A DNA stretch of 64,000 bases. Source: Botrimarina hoheduenensis. GTDB taxonomy: Bacteria > Planctomycetota > Planctomycetia > Pirellulales > Lacipirellulaceae. The position numbers were made by a program, and so were the translations under genes. Below are positions 8,837 through 18,168 of the stretch, one piece after another. Numbering within the stretch: the stretch's first letter is position 1; every line of letters starts with the position of its first letter. The notes beneath the pieces were generated by a model. That model worked only from the letters and a program-made list of their open reading frames with translations, was not told the origin of the DNA and did not search any database. Location of the stretch: positions 1-64,000 of the forward strand of contig NZ_SJPH01000003.1 in assembly GCF_007859815.1 (NCBI RefSeq), given 5' to 3'.

Positions 8837-9850
8837 ATGAGTATCATGAGGAGCCTCGCCTGCCTAATCGTGCTAACCGCTACCACTGCGGCGTCTGCCG
8901 TGGTGCGGATGGAGATCGCAAGCGAGTCTGGACCGAACGCTACCGCACAAAGCGCGTGGCTGCAATTGCTCGCGGAACTCGACGTGACCGGCGTGCGTGT
9001 CCGCGGCCTGGGGCCGGGCGACAAGCCGAGCGTCGAGGACCTGGGCACGCCCGAGCGTCCGCTGCCGCGCGTGCTGGGCATTCTCACTCGCCAAGGGGTC
9101 CTGGAGCTCCCCGGCGGACGTTTCACGATCCGCCAGCGGGAAGCCCTAGCCGCATATCTTGAGCGTCTCGAAGGTGACGGTGCCGCCGCCGTAACCGCCA
9201 AGCGGGGCCGTTTCGGACTGACTCGCGATGAGTTCCAAAAGGTGTTTGTCGCTCTCGGAGCGCCGATCGGGGCGATCAACCGCCAAGAGTCGCTGGAAGC
9301 CTTGCTGCTCCGCACTGCCGCGCAGAGCGGCATGCCTCTGTGGATTGATCCGCGGGCTAAGCCGGCGCTGCGGGCAAGGCCAACAACCGACAAGGTTGCG
9401 ACGCTCGCACGGGGGGCGGCGCTCGCCGTGCTGCTCCGGGCCGAAGACTTGAGCCTCGCGCCCGAGAAACCCGTCGGCCAACCCGTGCGGTTAACGGTGG
9501 CCCCAAGCTACGGCGAGAACAAAGAGGCCTGGCCGATCGGCTACAAGCCGGAGACCAGTCCCAGCCAGACCGCCCCGGTGCTCATGCAACGCCTGCCGGT
9601 AGAGATCGAAGGGTTTACGCTCGCGCAGGCGCTGGATGCCATCGAGGCCCGGCTGGGCGGCGTCCCCCTGGTGTACGACGAGTTCGCGTTGCGGCGTGAC
9701 GCGATCGACCCCACGACGACGCCGGTCAAGCTAGCCCGCACCGAGACGTTCTATAAACGGATCATTGATCGGCTGGCGTTTCAGGCGGGCCTCAAGACCG
9801 AGCTACGGATCGATGAGGCGGGGACCCCCTTTGTGTGGCTGACGCGCTAG
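8837..9850 (+). CDS. Secreted protein of unknown function (337 aa)
   Basis: Begins with a signal peptide ([16 protein letters not shown]). No catalytic motif is recognised. The C-terminal third ([21 protein letters not shown] onward) looks like the small secretin-type STN fold that occurs in planctomycete proteins, with an alternation of short strands and an amphipathic helix. An in-frame ATG nine bases downstream (8846) is an equally plausible start. A TATAGT just upstream at about 8823 could be a -10 element. It is divergent from the isomerase-like gene and convergent with the next gene. Function not assigned. Confidence 0.75.
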   Translation: MSIMRSLACLIVLTATTAASAVVRMEIASESGPNATAQSAWLQLLAELDVTGVRVRGLGPGDKPSVEDLGTPERPLPRVLGILTRQGVLELPGGRFTIRQREALAAYLERLEGDGAAAVTAKRGRFGLTRDEFQKVFVALGAPIGAINRQESLEALLLRTAAQSGMPLWIDPRAKPALRARPTTDKVATLARGAALAVLLRAEDLSLAPEKPVGQPVRLTVAPSYGENKEAWPIGYKPETSPSQTAPVLMQRLPVEIEGFTLAQALDAIEARLGGVPLVYDEFALRRDAIDPTTTPVKLARTETFYKRIIDRLAFQAGLKTELRIDEAGTPFVWLTR

Positions 9851-9870
9851 CCATGGGGCTGGTCAGCAGA

Positions 9871-10512
9871 TCAGGCTCCCCGCCCACCGCCACCGCCAGG
9901 ACCGCCGCCGCGTCCGCCGCCGAACATCGCGCGCATGTCGCGGCCCGACATCGGTTCTTCGCCGCGTGACTCGAGTTCGTCGTTGACCATCGCGCGAAAC
10001 TCGCTGAACTGGGCGCGCATGCCGGGCTCGAATTGATCGAGCATCTGTTTGCGACGCGAGTCGCGTTGCTCCTCGGACATGTTCCCCCAGCGACCGCCGC
10101 CGCCGCCAGGACCGCCGCCAGGGGGCCCCTGATCGGTACGGTTTTCGCGCTCGCGGCGTGCCGCTACGATGCGATCCGCGCGATCTGAGATCTCACGCTG
10201 CAGCTGCTCCTTGGGAAGCGAGAAGAGCTCGTTCATGCGTCGGCTCGCCTCCTCCTGCATGCGGGGTCTTCCTCGCTCGAACAGCTCGCGCCGCTGTGCA
10301 TCGGTGAGCGACTGAACCCCCTCGCGAAACGCAGCGCGCTGCTCTTCGGTCGCATCGCCACCGAAGACATTTTTTGCTTGCTCCTCAAGCTCAAGCACCC
10401 TGGGATCAACCGACTTACCAAAGACACCAAGGGCCCAAGCGCCGGCCGCCAGCAGAAAGACGAGTCCCACCAGCGCGGCCACAAGGGAGTTCTTTTTCTT
10501 GTTGCTTTTCAT
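9871..10512 (-). CDS. Membrane-anchored Gly-rich protein of unknown function
   Basis: A 213-residue protein with one N-terminal transmembrane segment (SLVAALVGLVFLLAAGAWAL) after a lysine-rich start. A long charged, Glu/Arg-rich helical middle follows (about 40-130), then two glycine-rich linkers, the last forming the C terminus (MFGGGRGGGPGGGG). AAGGA lies ahead of the ATG. It sits 15 bp after the prepilin-like gene and is probably co-transcribed with it, which hints at a role near that pseudopilin. No family function is recognised. Confidence 0.75.
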   Translation of the reverse strand: MKSNKKKNSLVAALVGLVFLLAAGAWALGVFGKSVDPRVLELEEQAKNVFGGDATEEQRAAFREGVQSLTDAQRRELFERGRPRMQEEASRRMNELFSLPKEQLQREISDRADRIVAARRERENRTDQGPPGGGPGGGGGRWGNMSEEQRDSRRKQMLDQFEPGMRAQFSEFRAMVNDELESRGEEPMSGRDMRAMFGGGRGGGPGGGGGRGA

Positions 10513-10527
10513 TCGAAGATCCTTCGC

Positions 10528-11253
10528 CTATTCGGCCACAACGACGGCATCGACATGGCCATCGAGGTAAAGATAGTTGCGCGAGCCATCGTCGCCGGGC
10601 GAGCCGTGTACTGATTCATAATCATACACCACCCAAACCCGCGAGGAACTGCGCTGCTGATCACTGCGACGGTCGGCGAGCACTTCGGGACGTGTCTGGC
10701 CGCCATAGCGGTCTCCCGGATACTCGTAGCTCGTTCCCTCGATGTCGAAGTAGCCGTAACGCGAGGCGTCGTCTCCTAGCGCGCCGAAGAACGGGCCCAG
10801 AAACTGGCGTTCCTCTTCCGAGCGGGCGTTGACCGACTCCTCGGTAATGTCGAGCAGTCCGGAACCGGTACGCTCCAGATCATTGGGACACCGCCACGCG
10901 GCGGCGCTGTCTTCCATCTGCGCGGAGAGCACCTGCCGCAGCCCGGGCAAACCGCGTGGGTTGAAGCTGGCGGGCATCCGGGCGGCCTTGGGAAACTTGG
11001 CCCGCTCGCCCCGGGCACCCATCCAGTTGTCGAGCGCTATGCCGACCTGTCGGAGATTGTTCTTACACTCGGTGCGACGAGCGGCGTTGCGGGCGGCCTG
11101 CACCGCGGGCAGCAGCAGCGCCACGAGGATGCCGATTATGGCGATCACCACCAGCAGCTCAACCAGCGTAAATCCGCCGCGAGCCAATGGCCGTGTGGAG
11201 TCTTCCACGCTCGAAAACCGCGGCCGGCGGGCGGGCAACATACCGGGCTGCAT
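10528..11253 (-). CDS. DUF1559 prepilin-type N-terminal cleavage/methylation protein
   Basis: A 241-residue type II secretion/type IV pilin-like protein. The prepilin peptidase site is G27/F28 in [17 protein letters not shown], with Glu at +5 and a hydrophobic helix to about residue 50, then [21 protein letters not shown], the hallmark of the DUF1559 family that is highly expanded in planctomycetes. Near the C terminus [12 protein letters not shown] matches the family's DGH-V tail. Processing by a prepilin peptidase and membrane or surface assembly are expected from the family. It is followed by the Gly-rich membrane protein on the same strand. Confidence 0.92.
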   Translation of the reverse strand: MQPGMLPARRPRFSSVEDSTRPLARGGFTLVELLVVIAIIGILVALLLPAVQAARNAARRTECKNNLRQVGIALDNWMGARGERAKFPKAARMPASFNPRGLPGLRQVLSAQMEDSAAAWRCPNDLERTGSGLLDITEESVNARSEEERQFLGPFFGALGDDASRYGYFDIEGTSYEYPGDRYGGQTRPEVLADRRSDQQRSSSRVWVVYDYESVHGSPGDDGSRNYLYLDGHVDAVVVAE

Positions 11254-11379
11254 GATTAGGAAACCTTATTCGCCGTAAAAATCGTCGCGCAATCGACTGT
11301 ATCGTTCTGAACCCCCGAGAGAAGCACGGGTGTCGAAAAAATTGGCCCCGCCGGGAATAAATTTGCGACCTCCCCCACC

Positions 11380-11402
11380 GGGGGGGGGGTTAAAGCCCCC
11401 CC
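11380..11402. repeat. Poly-G/poly-C hairpin
   Basis: Ten consecutive G (11380-11389), a TTAAAG spacer and seven consecutive C (11396-11402) could fold as a GC-only hairpin or slip during replication. It lies in the 209-bp spacer between the divergent prepilin-like gene and the peptidase gene, so it may affect either leader. No proven role. Confidence 0.5.
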
Positions 11403-11462
11403 TTTGCCACGCGTTTCAGGCGGCACTCTTCGGAAGGCGTGGTGGCCGGTATTCTGGCTGCC

Positions 11463-12566
11463 ATGGAAGAAACGCTCGAAAAACGTCCAGCGCACGTCTG
11501 GGGTTCGGTAACGGTGCCCCGCGGCAAATCGGTTGAGGTCTCGCTGGCGGTCTCCGAAAGCTACAGCGGTCTGACGCTGCCAATCCCCATCTTTGTCCGG
11601 CGCGGACGCAAAGACGGCCCGGTGCTGTTGGTCTCTGCCACGCTGCACGGCGACGAGCTCAACGGTGCCGGTGCGGTACGCCGACTGATTGCCGACCCGA
11701 ACCTCTCGCTGCTGCGTGGCACGCTGCTGCTGGCACCGGTGATCAACCTGCTGGGTTTTGATCGCCACAGCCGCTACCTGCCCGACCGCCGCGACCTCAA
11801 CCGCTGCTTTCCCGGCTCGCGCACCGGAAGTCTCGCGAGTCGCTACGCGCGGATCGTTTTCGAAGAGCTTGTCGGTCGGTGCGATTACGGCATCGATCTG
11901 CACACGGCGGCCCTCCAGCGCACCAACTACCCGAACGTGCGGGCCGATCTTTCCGACCCGCGTGTGGCCGACCTCGCACGGGCGTTCGGGGCCGAGATCA
12001 TTGTCGATGGCCAAGGGCCCGAGGGCTCGCTCCGCCGCGAGTCGTGCCTCGCCGGCCGGCCGATGGTCATCCTCGAAGGGGGCGAGGTCTGGAAGGTCGA
12101 GCCCGATTTTGTTGATTATGCCGTGCGGGGCGTGAAGAACGTGCTGTCGTATCTGGACATGATCGAACAGCCACGCATTGAACCGACCAATCAGATCGAG
12201 GTGCGCCGCACCACGTGGGTCCGAGCGGACCACGGCGGCTTCCTCGACATGCACGTTAAGCCTGGCAACAAAGTGGCCGCCGGAGCACCGGTAGCAACCA
12301 ACACCAGCCTTGCCGGCGCAACCATCGAAGTGCTGCGGGCCCCCCTTGAGGGAGTCGTGCTCGGCGTCACAACGCTCCCGTCGATCGCCCCAGGGGATCC
12401 GATCTGTCACCTCGGCGTGCTCGATCCGAATCCCCAGGTGCTCCGCTCGTTTCCCCTGGATAGCGCTGGCGAAAACCAAACCGAAGAGCATCTGCATCTG
12501 CTGACAGCCGCCGACCTCTCGACGGACGAGCACGCGGGCGATGATACGACCAACGAGACCGCGTGA
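11463..12566 (+). CDS. Succinylglutamate desuccinylase/aspartoacylase-family protein (M14-like)
   Basis: A zinc-dependent deacylase-fold protein of 367 residues from the ATG at 11463. The zinc motif HGDELNG (H-x-x-E) lies in the first 70 residues, followed by PVINLLGFDRHSRYLPDRRDLNRCFPG, the usual substrate-arginine region, then GIDLHTAA with the third ligand His and an EGGEVWKVE segment with the presumed catalytic Glu. The C-terminal 120 residues form a biotinyl-lipoyl-like beta domain (GGFLDMHVKPGNKVAAG), common in this branch. A GTG 24 bases upstream is in frame, but neither start has a good ribosome binding site. The substrate is unknown. Confidence 0.88.
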   Translation: MEETLEKRPAHVWGSVTVPRGKSVEVSLAVSESYSGLTLPIPIFVRRGRKDGPVLLVSATLHGDELNGAGAVRRLIADPNLSLLRGTLLLAPVINLLGFDRHSRYLPDRRDLNRCFPGSRTGSLASRYARIVFEELVGRCDYGIDLHTAALQRTNYPNVRADLSDPRVADLARAFGAEIIVDGQGPEGSLRRESCLAGRPMVILEGGEVWKVEPDFVDYAVRGVKNVLSYLDMIEQPRIEPTNQIEVRRTTWVRADHGGFLDMHVKPGNKVAAGAPVATNTSLAGATIEVLRAPLEGVVLGVTTLPSIAPGDPICHLGVLDPNPQVLRSFPLDSAGENQTEEHLHLLTAADLSTDEHAGDDTTNETA

Positions 12567-12678
12567 GACAGATGCTTCGAAGGTCGGCACGCTTAGGGGC
12601 ACTGCGGCTAAGAAGCCCCTGCACAGCGCCGTTACCCGGCTCTGCCTGCGGTGTGGGCCTCGTTCGGAACGAGTGATC

Positions 12679-12915
12679 TCAGGGGGTCTCGGTCGGCTGG
12701 GTGTCCGCGCCGGGCAGCGCTCCCGCGGCGAAGGCCGGATGATCGGTGTAGAAGAGTGCCGAGGGGTCCACGCCTCTGTCGGCGAGTTCTCTCAAACGCT
12801 CGGCAAAGCCACCTGTTCGCGCTAGCCAGGGCAGCACCACGAGCCACACCAGCAACCCCGAAGAGAGCCAGAGCATGGTACGCCACCCGCGTTGCTTTTC
12901 ATTTGGCCAGCGCAT
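12679..12915 (-). CDS. Small membrane protein of unknown function (78 aa)
   Basis: Starts MRWPNEKQRGWRTMLWLSSG, with one transmembrane helix (about 14-30) followed by a soluble tail containing ERLRELADRGVDPSALFYTD. The ATG at 12915 has GGAG at a suitable distance and overlaps the end of the transporter gene by 17 bases, so it is probably translated from the same message. Similar short GVDP-ALFYT tails occur in planctomycete proteins, from memory. An accessory role to the YeiH-like transporter is possible but not shown. Confidence 0.65.
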   Translation of the reverse strand: MRWPNEKQRGWRTMLWLSSGLLVWLVVLPWLARTGGFAERLRELADRGVDPSALFYTDHPAFAAGALPGADTQPTETP

Positions 12916-14296
12916 CGGCGGCTCCGGGAAAGAGCACCTCAAACACCAGCAGCGCCATCAGCAGCGTCAGCACCAGATTCAATCCCTGACCGCACACATA
13001 CAGCACCAGCGGCTTGCCTCCCCGCAGGTGGCGACTCAGTTCACGAAAATCAGATTCCAGCCCGATCGAGGTGAACGAGATACAGAAGCACCACGTGCGG
13101 AGTGTCTTGGTAGCACCGGAGATGGTAGAAGCCACAAGGGGTTCACCCTCGGGATGCCATGCGGCGAGCGCTGAGAAGAAGAGCGACGCCCCGAGAAAGC
13201 CGAACAAAAACTTAGGAAAGCGCCGCCAGATTTCCGCTGCTGCACCGGCGAAAGTGATCCGCGTCGACGCCGCGGGATCGCGTTCCACCACCGTGGTCCA
13301 GTAGGTCGCCACGCCGAACGCCACCACGCCGATCAGGCAGTTTTGGATCATTTTGATCGTCGCCGCCACCAGCAGGGCCGTGTCGCCAAGAGCCGCGCCG
13401 GCAACGCCCACCGCACCGGTTGAGTCGATCGTCCCGCCAATCCAAGCCCCCGCGACAACCTCGTTGAGCCCCATCAGTCGGGACACCGGGGGCATTACCA
13501 CCATCATCAGCGCGGTGAACGCCAGCGACAGACCGATGGCCACCGAGAGCTCTTCTCGCTTCGCCTTGCACGCGGCCGCGGTGGCGATCGCCGCCGACAC
13601 CCCGCACACCGACATGTCTGCCGACACCACCATGTTGAGCGTCCGCGACTCGATCCGCAGCACACGCTGCCCAAACCAGTACGTCATAATCAGCACGACA
13701 GGCGTGACAATCCAAGCGATGCAGATGCCCGGCAGGCCCAGCGCGAGGAGCTTGCCTATGAGCACCTCGGCTCCGTAGAGCACCAAGCCTGTCTTGACGA
13801 ACAGTTCGGTACGGAGCGCCGGACGTAACCAGCCGGGAGTGCCGAAGAGATTCGCAACGATCAACCCGAGCGCGATCGCCCAGACGGCGTACGCCAACCC
13901 GTAATAATCGACAACCGCTTGTTCGCTGAGCAACATGGCAAGCGTGGCCAGCGTAAACAGCGCGGCAAACCCCGGTAGGAAGCGACGCACCGCGGCACCG
14001 CCGGACAAGCTGTTGCCAATCGTGAAGACAACGAGCAGCACAAGCCCGGCACCTACGATACCGACGCCGACGCCGGAAAACGCCTCGAGCGGTGAATTGG
14101 CCCATCCGCCAGGCGTTGCCAGATAGGGCTTGAGCGGATTGGCGATCGACGCCGGCTTGGGCTGCTGGGGAGCGAAGGTTCGCTGGTACTCGAGCGCGAC
14201 CGCCGCTAAACAAACGGCGAGCAGCGCCCCGCCCAGAAGAATGGCAAGCCAGTCTTCCGTAAGGCGTCCACGTTGCCCCGGCGTCTCTAGTTCCAT
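12899..14296 (-). CDS. YeiH/UPF0324-family putative sulfate exporter
   Basis: A 465-residue polytopic inner-membrane protein with about ten to twelve hydrophobic segments. The diagnostic UPF0324 stretch DMSVCGVSAAIATAAACKAK is present, together with GAWIGGTIDSTGAVGVAGA and the C-terminal FTSIGLESDF. Family members are annotated as putative sulfate exporters; the transported ion is not established from sequence. It is longer than typical members because of an N-terminal stretch with an extra helix and a large loop. The next gene on the same strand overlaps its 3' end. Confidence 0.9.
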   Translation of the reverse strand: MELETPGQRGRLTEDWLAILLGGALLAVCLAAVALEYQRTFAPQQPKPASIANPLKPYLATPGGWANSPLEAFSGVGVGIVGAGLVLLVVFTIGNSLSGGAAVRRFLPGFAALFTLATLAMLLSEQAVVDYYGLAYAVWAIALGLIVANLFGTPGWLRPALRTELFVKTGLVLYGAEVLIGKLLALGLPGICIAWIVTPVVLIMTYWFGQRVLRIESRTLNMVVSADMSVCGVSAAIATAAACKAKREELSVAIGLSLAFTALMMVVMPPVSRLMGLNEVVAGAWIGGTIDSTGAVGVAGAALGDTALLVAATIKMIQNCLIGVVAFGVATYWTTVVERDPAASTRITFAGAAAEIWRRFPKFLFGFLGASLFFSALAAWHPEGEPLVASTISGATKTLRTWCFCISFTSIGLESDFRELSRHLRGGKPLVLYVCGQGLNLVLTLLMALLVFEVLFPGAADALAK

Positions 14297-14402
14297 CGGG
14301 GGTCGATCGGTGCGGAGAGGGAGAGTGTCTCGAACTATCGGTGCTGGTCGCGGGAGCGTCTTGGCCGAACCGCGGCGGAGACGCCCGCCCCTCTACTCGT
14401 GA

Positions 14403-16196
14403 TTAAAGCAACCCGTCGAGCTCTTGGACGAGACGCTCGAAGTGGTCGAGCGCCGTGGCAACGGGTTCCGGGCTCTCCATATCCACGCCGGCTGCGCGGA
14501 GCAGGTCGAGCGGGTGCTTGCTGCATCCGCCTTTTAGGAAGCCCAGATAGTCGGTGAGCTCTTGCTGGCCGCCGTTGAGCACGCGCTCGCTTAGCGCGAT
14601 CGCCGCCGATAAGCCGGTCGCGTACTTATAGACGTAGAAGGCATTGTAGAAGTGAGGTATGCGGAGACACTCTAGCTCGAGTTCTTTGTCGATCACAAAA
14701 TCGGGCCCGAAGTAAGCATCAAGCAGACCGCGGTAGACGCTGCGGAATGCTTCAAGCGTGAGCGCCTCACCGGCTTCGGCCAGAGCGTGAATCTCTTTCT
14801 CGAACTCGGCAAACATGGTTTGTCGAATGATCGTGCCCCGGATGGCGTCGATCTCGCGATTGATGAGATAGGCACGTTCCTGGTCGGTTTTTGCGCGTTC
14901 CATGAGGCAGCGGCTAAGCAGCTGTTCGTTGAACGTGCTCGCGACCTCGGCCACAAAGATCGTGTAGTTGTAATACTCAAACGGTTGATTACGGGCAGAG
15001 TACCAGCTGTGCATCGAGTGGCCCGCCTCGTGGGCGAGAGTGAACACGTGGTCCAGCACATCGGGCTGGTAGTTCATCAAAATGTAAGGATCGCCCGCGT
15101 ACGAACCGGCGGAGAAAGCCCCCGAGCTTTTCCCCTTATTGGGATAGCGATCGCACCAGCGCCCGCCGAGACCAGCTTCGAGCGTCTTGCAGTACTCTTT
15201 GCCGAGCGGGGCAAGCGAATCGATCACCACACGAACGGCTTGATCCCAGGTGTGCCGTTTATCCAGCTCGCTGAGGATCGGCACGTAGGTGTCATACTGG
15301 TGGATGTCCTTGAGCTTCATCTTGCGACGACGGAGGTCGAAGTACTTGTAAACCGCCGGCAACTTGCTGCGCACCGCCGCGATGAGGTTGTCGTAAACCG
15401 CTACCGGCACGTTGTCGGAAAAGAGCGACGCCTCGCGCGCAGACGGGTAGTTGCGCGCTTGGGCGTAGTAAACCCCCTTCTGTACCGAGGCCTTGAGCGA
15501 CGCCGCGAGCGCGTTCTCGTGGTCGGCAAACTCGGCGTAAAACTGGTGGAATGCCGTTTTCCGCACCGCCCGCTGCGGCGAGTGGAGGAAGACGCTAAAG
15601 CTGGACTGGTTCAGCTCCATCGTCTCGCCCTTCTCGTTCTTGACTTCGCCGAACTTGAGGTCGGCGTCGGTCAATTGACGGAAGATGTGGCTGGCGGCAC
15701 CCGACATCTCACTCTGCAGCGCGAGCAGCCGCTCTTCGCCTTTGGTAAGGGTGTGGGGCTTGTAGCGCGCCATGCGCTCCAGCAACAGCCGATAAGGTGC
15801 CAGAGCTTTGGCATCGATCATCTTCTTCAGCTTCGCGGCCGACATCGAAAGGATCTCGGGCCGGATGTAGCTGCTCAGCTCAGCAGCCCGAGTCGCGGCG
15901 TGCTGCAAGCGGCCCATCATCGCCTGATAGCGGCTGTCGGCCTGGTTCTCGGTGGTGCGGAGCATAGCGTAGTAGCCGAGCGCCTCGCCGTCGCGCTCGA
16001 TCTGGCTATCGAACTTCAAGCACTTGGAGAGCGCCGCGGGGCCGTCGGCCAGCGTTCCGCGGAAGTCGGCGTACTTGGGAACCCGTTTCTCCCACTTCTT
16101 GAAGGCGGCTTCCCAGGCTTCGTCCGAAGGGAACAGGCTTGAAAGGTCCCACGTGTCGGCGGGCTTCACTTTGTCACGTGTCGGGATCTTCTTCAT
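14403..16196 (-). CDS. pepF: Oligoendopeptidase F, M3 family
   Basis: Cytosolic zinc endopeptidase that trims short peptides. The active-site motif HEAGH is at 389-393 in TLAHEAGHSMHSWYSARNQ, with the third ligand Glu417 in FVAEVASTFNE, exactly the M3B arrangement. The length (597 residues) and the N-terminal DTWDLSSLFPSDEAWE are standard for PepF. The ATG at 16196 is preferred; a TTG 15 bases upstream is possible. No ribosome binding site is evident for either. It stands alone between the transporter and fabH. Confidence 0.95.
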   Translation of the reverse strand: MKKIPTRDKVKPADTWDLSSLFPSDEAWEAAFKKWEKRVPKYADFRGTLADGPAALSKCLKFDSQIERDGEALGYYAMLRTTENQADSRYQAMMGRLQHAATRAAELSSYIRPEILSMSAAKLKKMIDAKALAPYRLLLERMARYKPHTLTKGEERLLALQSEMSGAASHIFRQLTDADLKFGEVKNEKGETMELNQSSFSVFLHSPQRAVRKTAFHQFYAEFADHENALAASLKASVQKGVYYAQARNYPSAREASLFSDNVPVAVYDNLIAAVRSKLPAVYKYFDLRRRKMKLKDIHQYDTYVPILSELDKRHTWDQAVRVVIDSLAPLGKEYCKTLEAGLGGRWCDRYPNKGKSSGAFSAGSYAGDPYILMNYQPDVLDHVFTLAHEAGHSMHSWYSARNQPFEYYNYTIFVAEVASTFNEQLLSRCLMERAKTDQERAYLINREIDAIRGTIIRQTMFAEFEKEIHALAEAGEALTLEAFRSVYRGLLDAYFGPDFVIDKELELECLRIPHFYNAFYVYKYATGLSAAIALSERVLNGGQQELTDYLGFLKGGCSKHPLDLLRAAGVDMESPEPVATALDHFERLVQELDGLL

Positions 16197-16312
16197 GGCA
16201 GATTCAACCAAGCCGTGGCGGAGAAAATTAGTTGTTTGTCGTGCTTCAGTAACAAGGTGATGCAGGCATCAAGCACCCGCGCGGCGGGTGTGTGCTCGAC
16301 GAAAAAAGATTG

Positions 16313-17344
16313 TCACCACTTCCACAGCGCGGTCCCCCATGAAAGCCCGGCACCGAAACCGCACATCAGTAGCTCGTCGCCCGGCTCGATCGCCCCGCTG
16401 CGCAGCGACTCGTCGAGCGCCACAGGGATGCTCGCGGCCGAAGTGTTGCCGTACCGATCCAGATGCTTGACGACCCGTTCGCGGGGCACGCCCATGGCGT
16501 CGGTCGCGGCGTCGAGGATTCGGGCGTTGGCTTGATGCAAGAGCCACAGCTTGACCTGATCGCGGTCGCGGCCTGCGGCGGTCAACACGTGCTCGAACGT
16601 GTCCTCAAGCAAACGAACGGCCCACTTGAAGACCGGCCGCCCCTCCATCTCCATGAGCCAGGGCGTGCGGCCGTCTGCATCGCGTGCGGCGTTGACGACA
16701 AACGGGAGTTCGGCTCCGCCCATGCGACGCGTCAACAGGTCGGTGCCCAAACCATCGGCCCCGAGCGTGCCCGCGAGCACCCCCTGATCCGTGCGACCGG
16801 GCGAGACCACCACCGCACCGGCACCGTCGCCAAACAAGGGGAAGGTCTTCTTGTCATCGGGATCGAGCACACGGGTGTTGGTGTCGGCACCGATCACGAG
16901 CACGTTGCGCGCCGCGCCCGTGGCAACAAACTGCACCCCGGTCAGTAGCGCGTACATGAACCCGGCACAGGCCGCCACGACATCCATAGCGGGGCAGTTG
17001 AGGCCCAGATCGCTCTGCACCCGCGTGGCGGTTTGCGGCATCAGGCGGTCTGGCGTGAACGTGGCGAGCAGCACCAGGTCAATCGCGCTCGGATCGATTC
17101 CCGAGGCCTCAATCGCCCGGCTCCCCGCCACGGTCGAGAGCGTGCCGGTCGTGACCCCTTCGGGGGCATGGCGGCGTTCGCGGATGCCGGTTCGCTGGAT
17201 GATCCACTCGGCGTCGCACCCCAGGCGGGCCAGGTCCTCGTTGGTGACCACCTTATCTGCCAGGCAACAGCCCGTGCCTGAGATCCGCACGCCGGTCTGC
17301 GTGAAGAGCGGGCCGCGGCGGATCTGAATAACGGGCTCGGGCAT
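16313..17344 (-). CDS. fabH: 3-oxoacyl-[acyl-carrier-protein] synthase III
   Basis: A 343-residue KAS III that condenses acetyl-CoA (or another acyl-CoA) with malonyl-ACP to start fatty acid synthesis. The catalytic triad is intact: Cys126 in AACAGFMYAL, His270 in LLHQANARI and Asn300 in RYGNTSAASIP. The N-terminal WIIQRTGIRERR substrate-channel region is typical. A short N-terminal extension (about 17 residues) precedes the usual start. No other fab gene is adjacent, so this may be the housekeeping enzyme or a specialised paralogue. Confidence 0.95.
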   Translation of the reverse strand: MPEPVIQIRRGPLFTQTGVRISGTGCCLADKVVTNEDLARLGCDAEWIIQRTGIRERRHAPEGVTTGTLSTVAGSRAIEASGIDPSAIDLVLLATFTPDRLMPQTATRVQSDLGLNCPAMDVVAACAGFMYALLTGVQFVATGAARNVLVIGADTNTRVLDPDDKKTFPLFGDGAGAVVVSPGRTDQGVLAGTLGADGLGTDLLTRRMGGAELPFVVNAARDADGRTPWLMEMEGRPVFKWAVRLLEDTFEHVLTAAGRDRDQVKLWLLHQANARILDAATDAMGVPRERVVKHLDRYGNTSAASIPVALDESLRSGAIEPGDELLMCGFGAGLSWGTALWKW

Positions 17345-17442
17345 ATCGCAGCAGCGGCAAGACGGGAAATCGGCGGAGCCCTAGCAGGCTACGGCCCCGC
17401 TGCCCCGGTCGGCAACCCCACGGCCGTTTGCCCCGGTGGGCG

Positions 17443-18120
17443 TCAGGCCGCGGCATGACCCACCCGGGCGTAGAGCCGAGCGTTGCCGCGTTTGCCCACC
17501 TCGCGAGCGGCCCCCATCTCACGCAGGCAGTAGGCGGCCCGCTGGGCGACCCAGCGCGGGGCGTCGAGCGCCGCAGCCAACTCGGCGGTGTCAAAGGGGT
17601 CCGTCAACGGGCCCCCTACCAGCCGCCAGAGGTCGTCGCGGGTGGCCAGCTCGATGGTTTCCACCACACGCACAAGCCGCTGGTCTTCAACAATAAAATC
17701 GTTCTCACGCCATCGGCGCCGCTTGCCGTGCCCCGGATACCGCAGTTCTTCGACCTCAACCAGCGGGGCTTCGATCCGCACCCGCTTGTGGGGGAACGCG
17801 CGCGTAAAGTGGACCAGCTCGTCGAACAGATGCGCAGCGATACCGCGTTTCGGGCTCCACCGACGGCCGACCTCGGTGCCCCCCTGGCAGTCGAGCTTGA
17901 TAAGCCTCCGCCGGGCAACGATCGGCTTGACGACCAGCACATCGTGCCGACGCCTGAGCGCACGCACCTTGTCGCGGATCGCCGCCAACCCGCCGTGCTG
18001 CACCTCGATCAGCAGGTCGTCGCGGACCGCATCGATCCGATACCGCCCGACGCGTACCTCTTGCTCGCCGAGGTCGCCCGCGTAGAGCGCTTTAAGCTGT
18101 TGATGGAGGGATGTCGCCAT
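17443..18120 (-). CDS. PD-(D/E)XK nuclease-like protein with C-terminal winged-helix region
   Basis: A 225-residue protein with no confident named family. Residues 28-45 (YRIDAVRDDLLIEVQHGGL) show the ID-x8-EVQ pattern of PD-(D/E)XK nucleases, with Asp30, Glu39 and Gln41 in place of the usual Lys, as in some known variants. An upstream Glu (E19) is also present. The last 60 residues (TRDDLWRLVGG...RWVAQRAAYCLREMG...NARLYARV) read like a winged helix. The start is the ATG at 18120. It lies between fabH and pyrE on the same strand. Nuclease activity and role are inferences. Confidence 0.6.
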   Translation of the reverse strand: MATSLHQQLKALYAGDLGEQEVRVGRYRIDAVRDDLLIEVQHGGLAAIRDKVRALRRRHDVLVVKPIVARRRLIKLDCQGGTEVGRRWSPKRGIAAHLFDELVHFTRAFPHKRVRIEAPLVEVEELRYPGHGKRRRWRENDFIVEDQRLVRVVETIELATRDDLWRLVGGPLTDPFDTAELAAALDAPRWVAQRAAYCLREMGAAREVGKRGNARLYARVGHAAA

Positions 18121-18168
18121 GAACCACCGGGAAACGCACGACACGGTGCGGGGATTGAGTCCGCGCGC

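Noticed and set aside
11256..12602. A 448-codon open frame on the minus strand
   Set aside because: It lies antisense to the AstE/AspA-type gene, which has clear motifs; long antisense frames are expected in such GC-rich DNA.
13212..14213. A 333-codon frame within the YeiH-type gene, same strand
   Set aside because: Arginine-rich shadow in another frame of a gene with clear family motifs and transmembrane pattern.
14787..16142. A 451-codon frame on the plus strand
   Set aside because: Antisense to pepF, which has an intact M3 zinc site.
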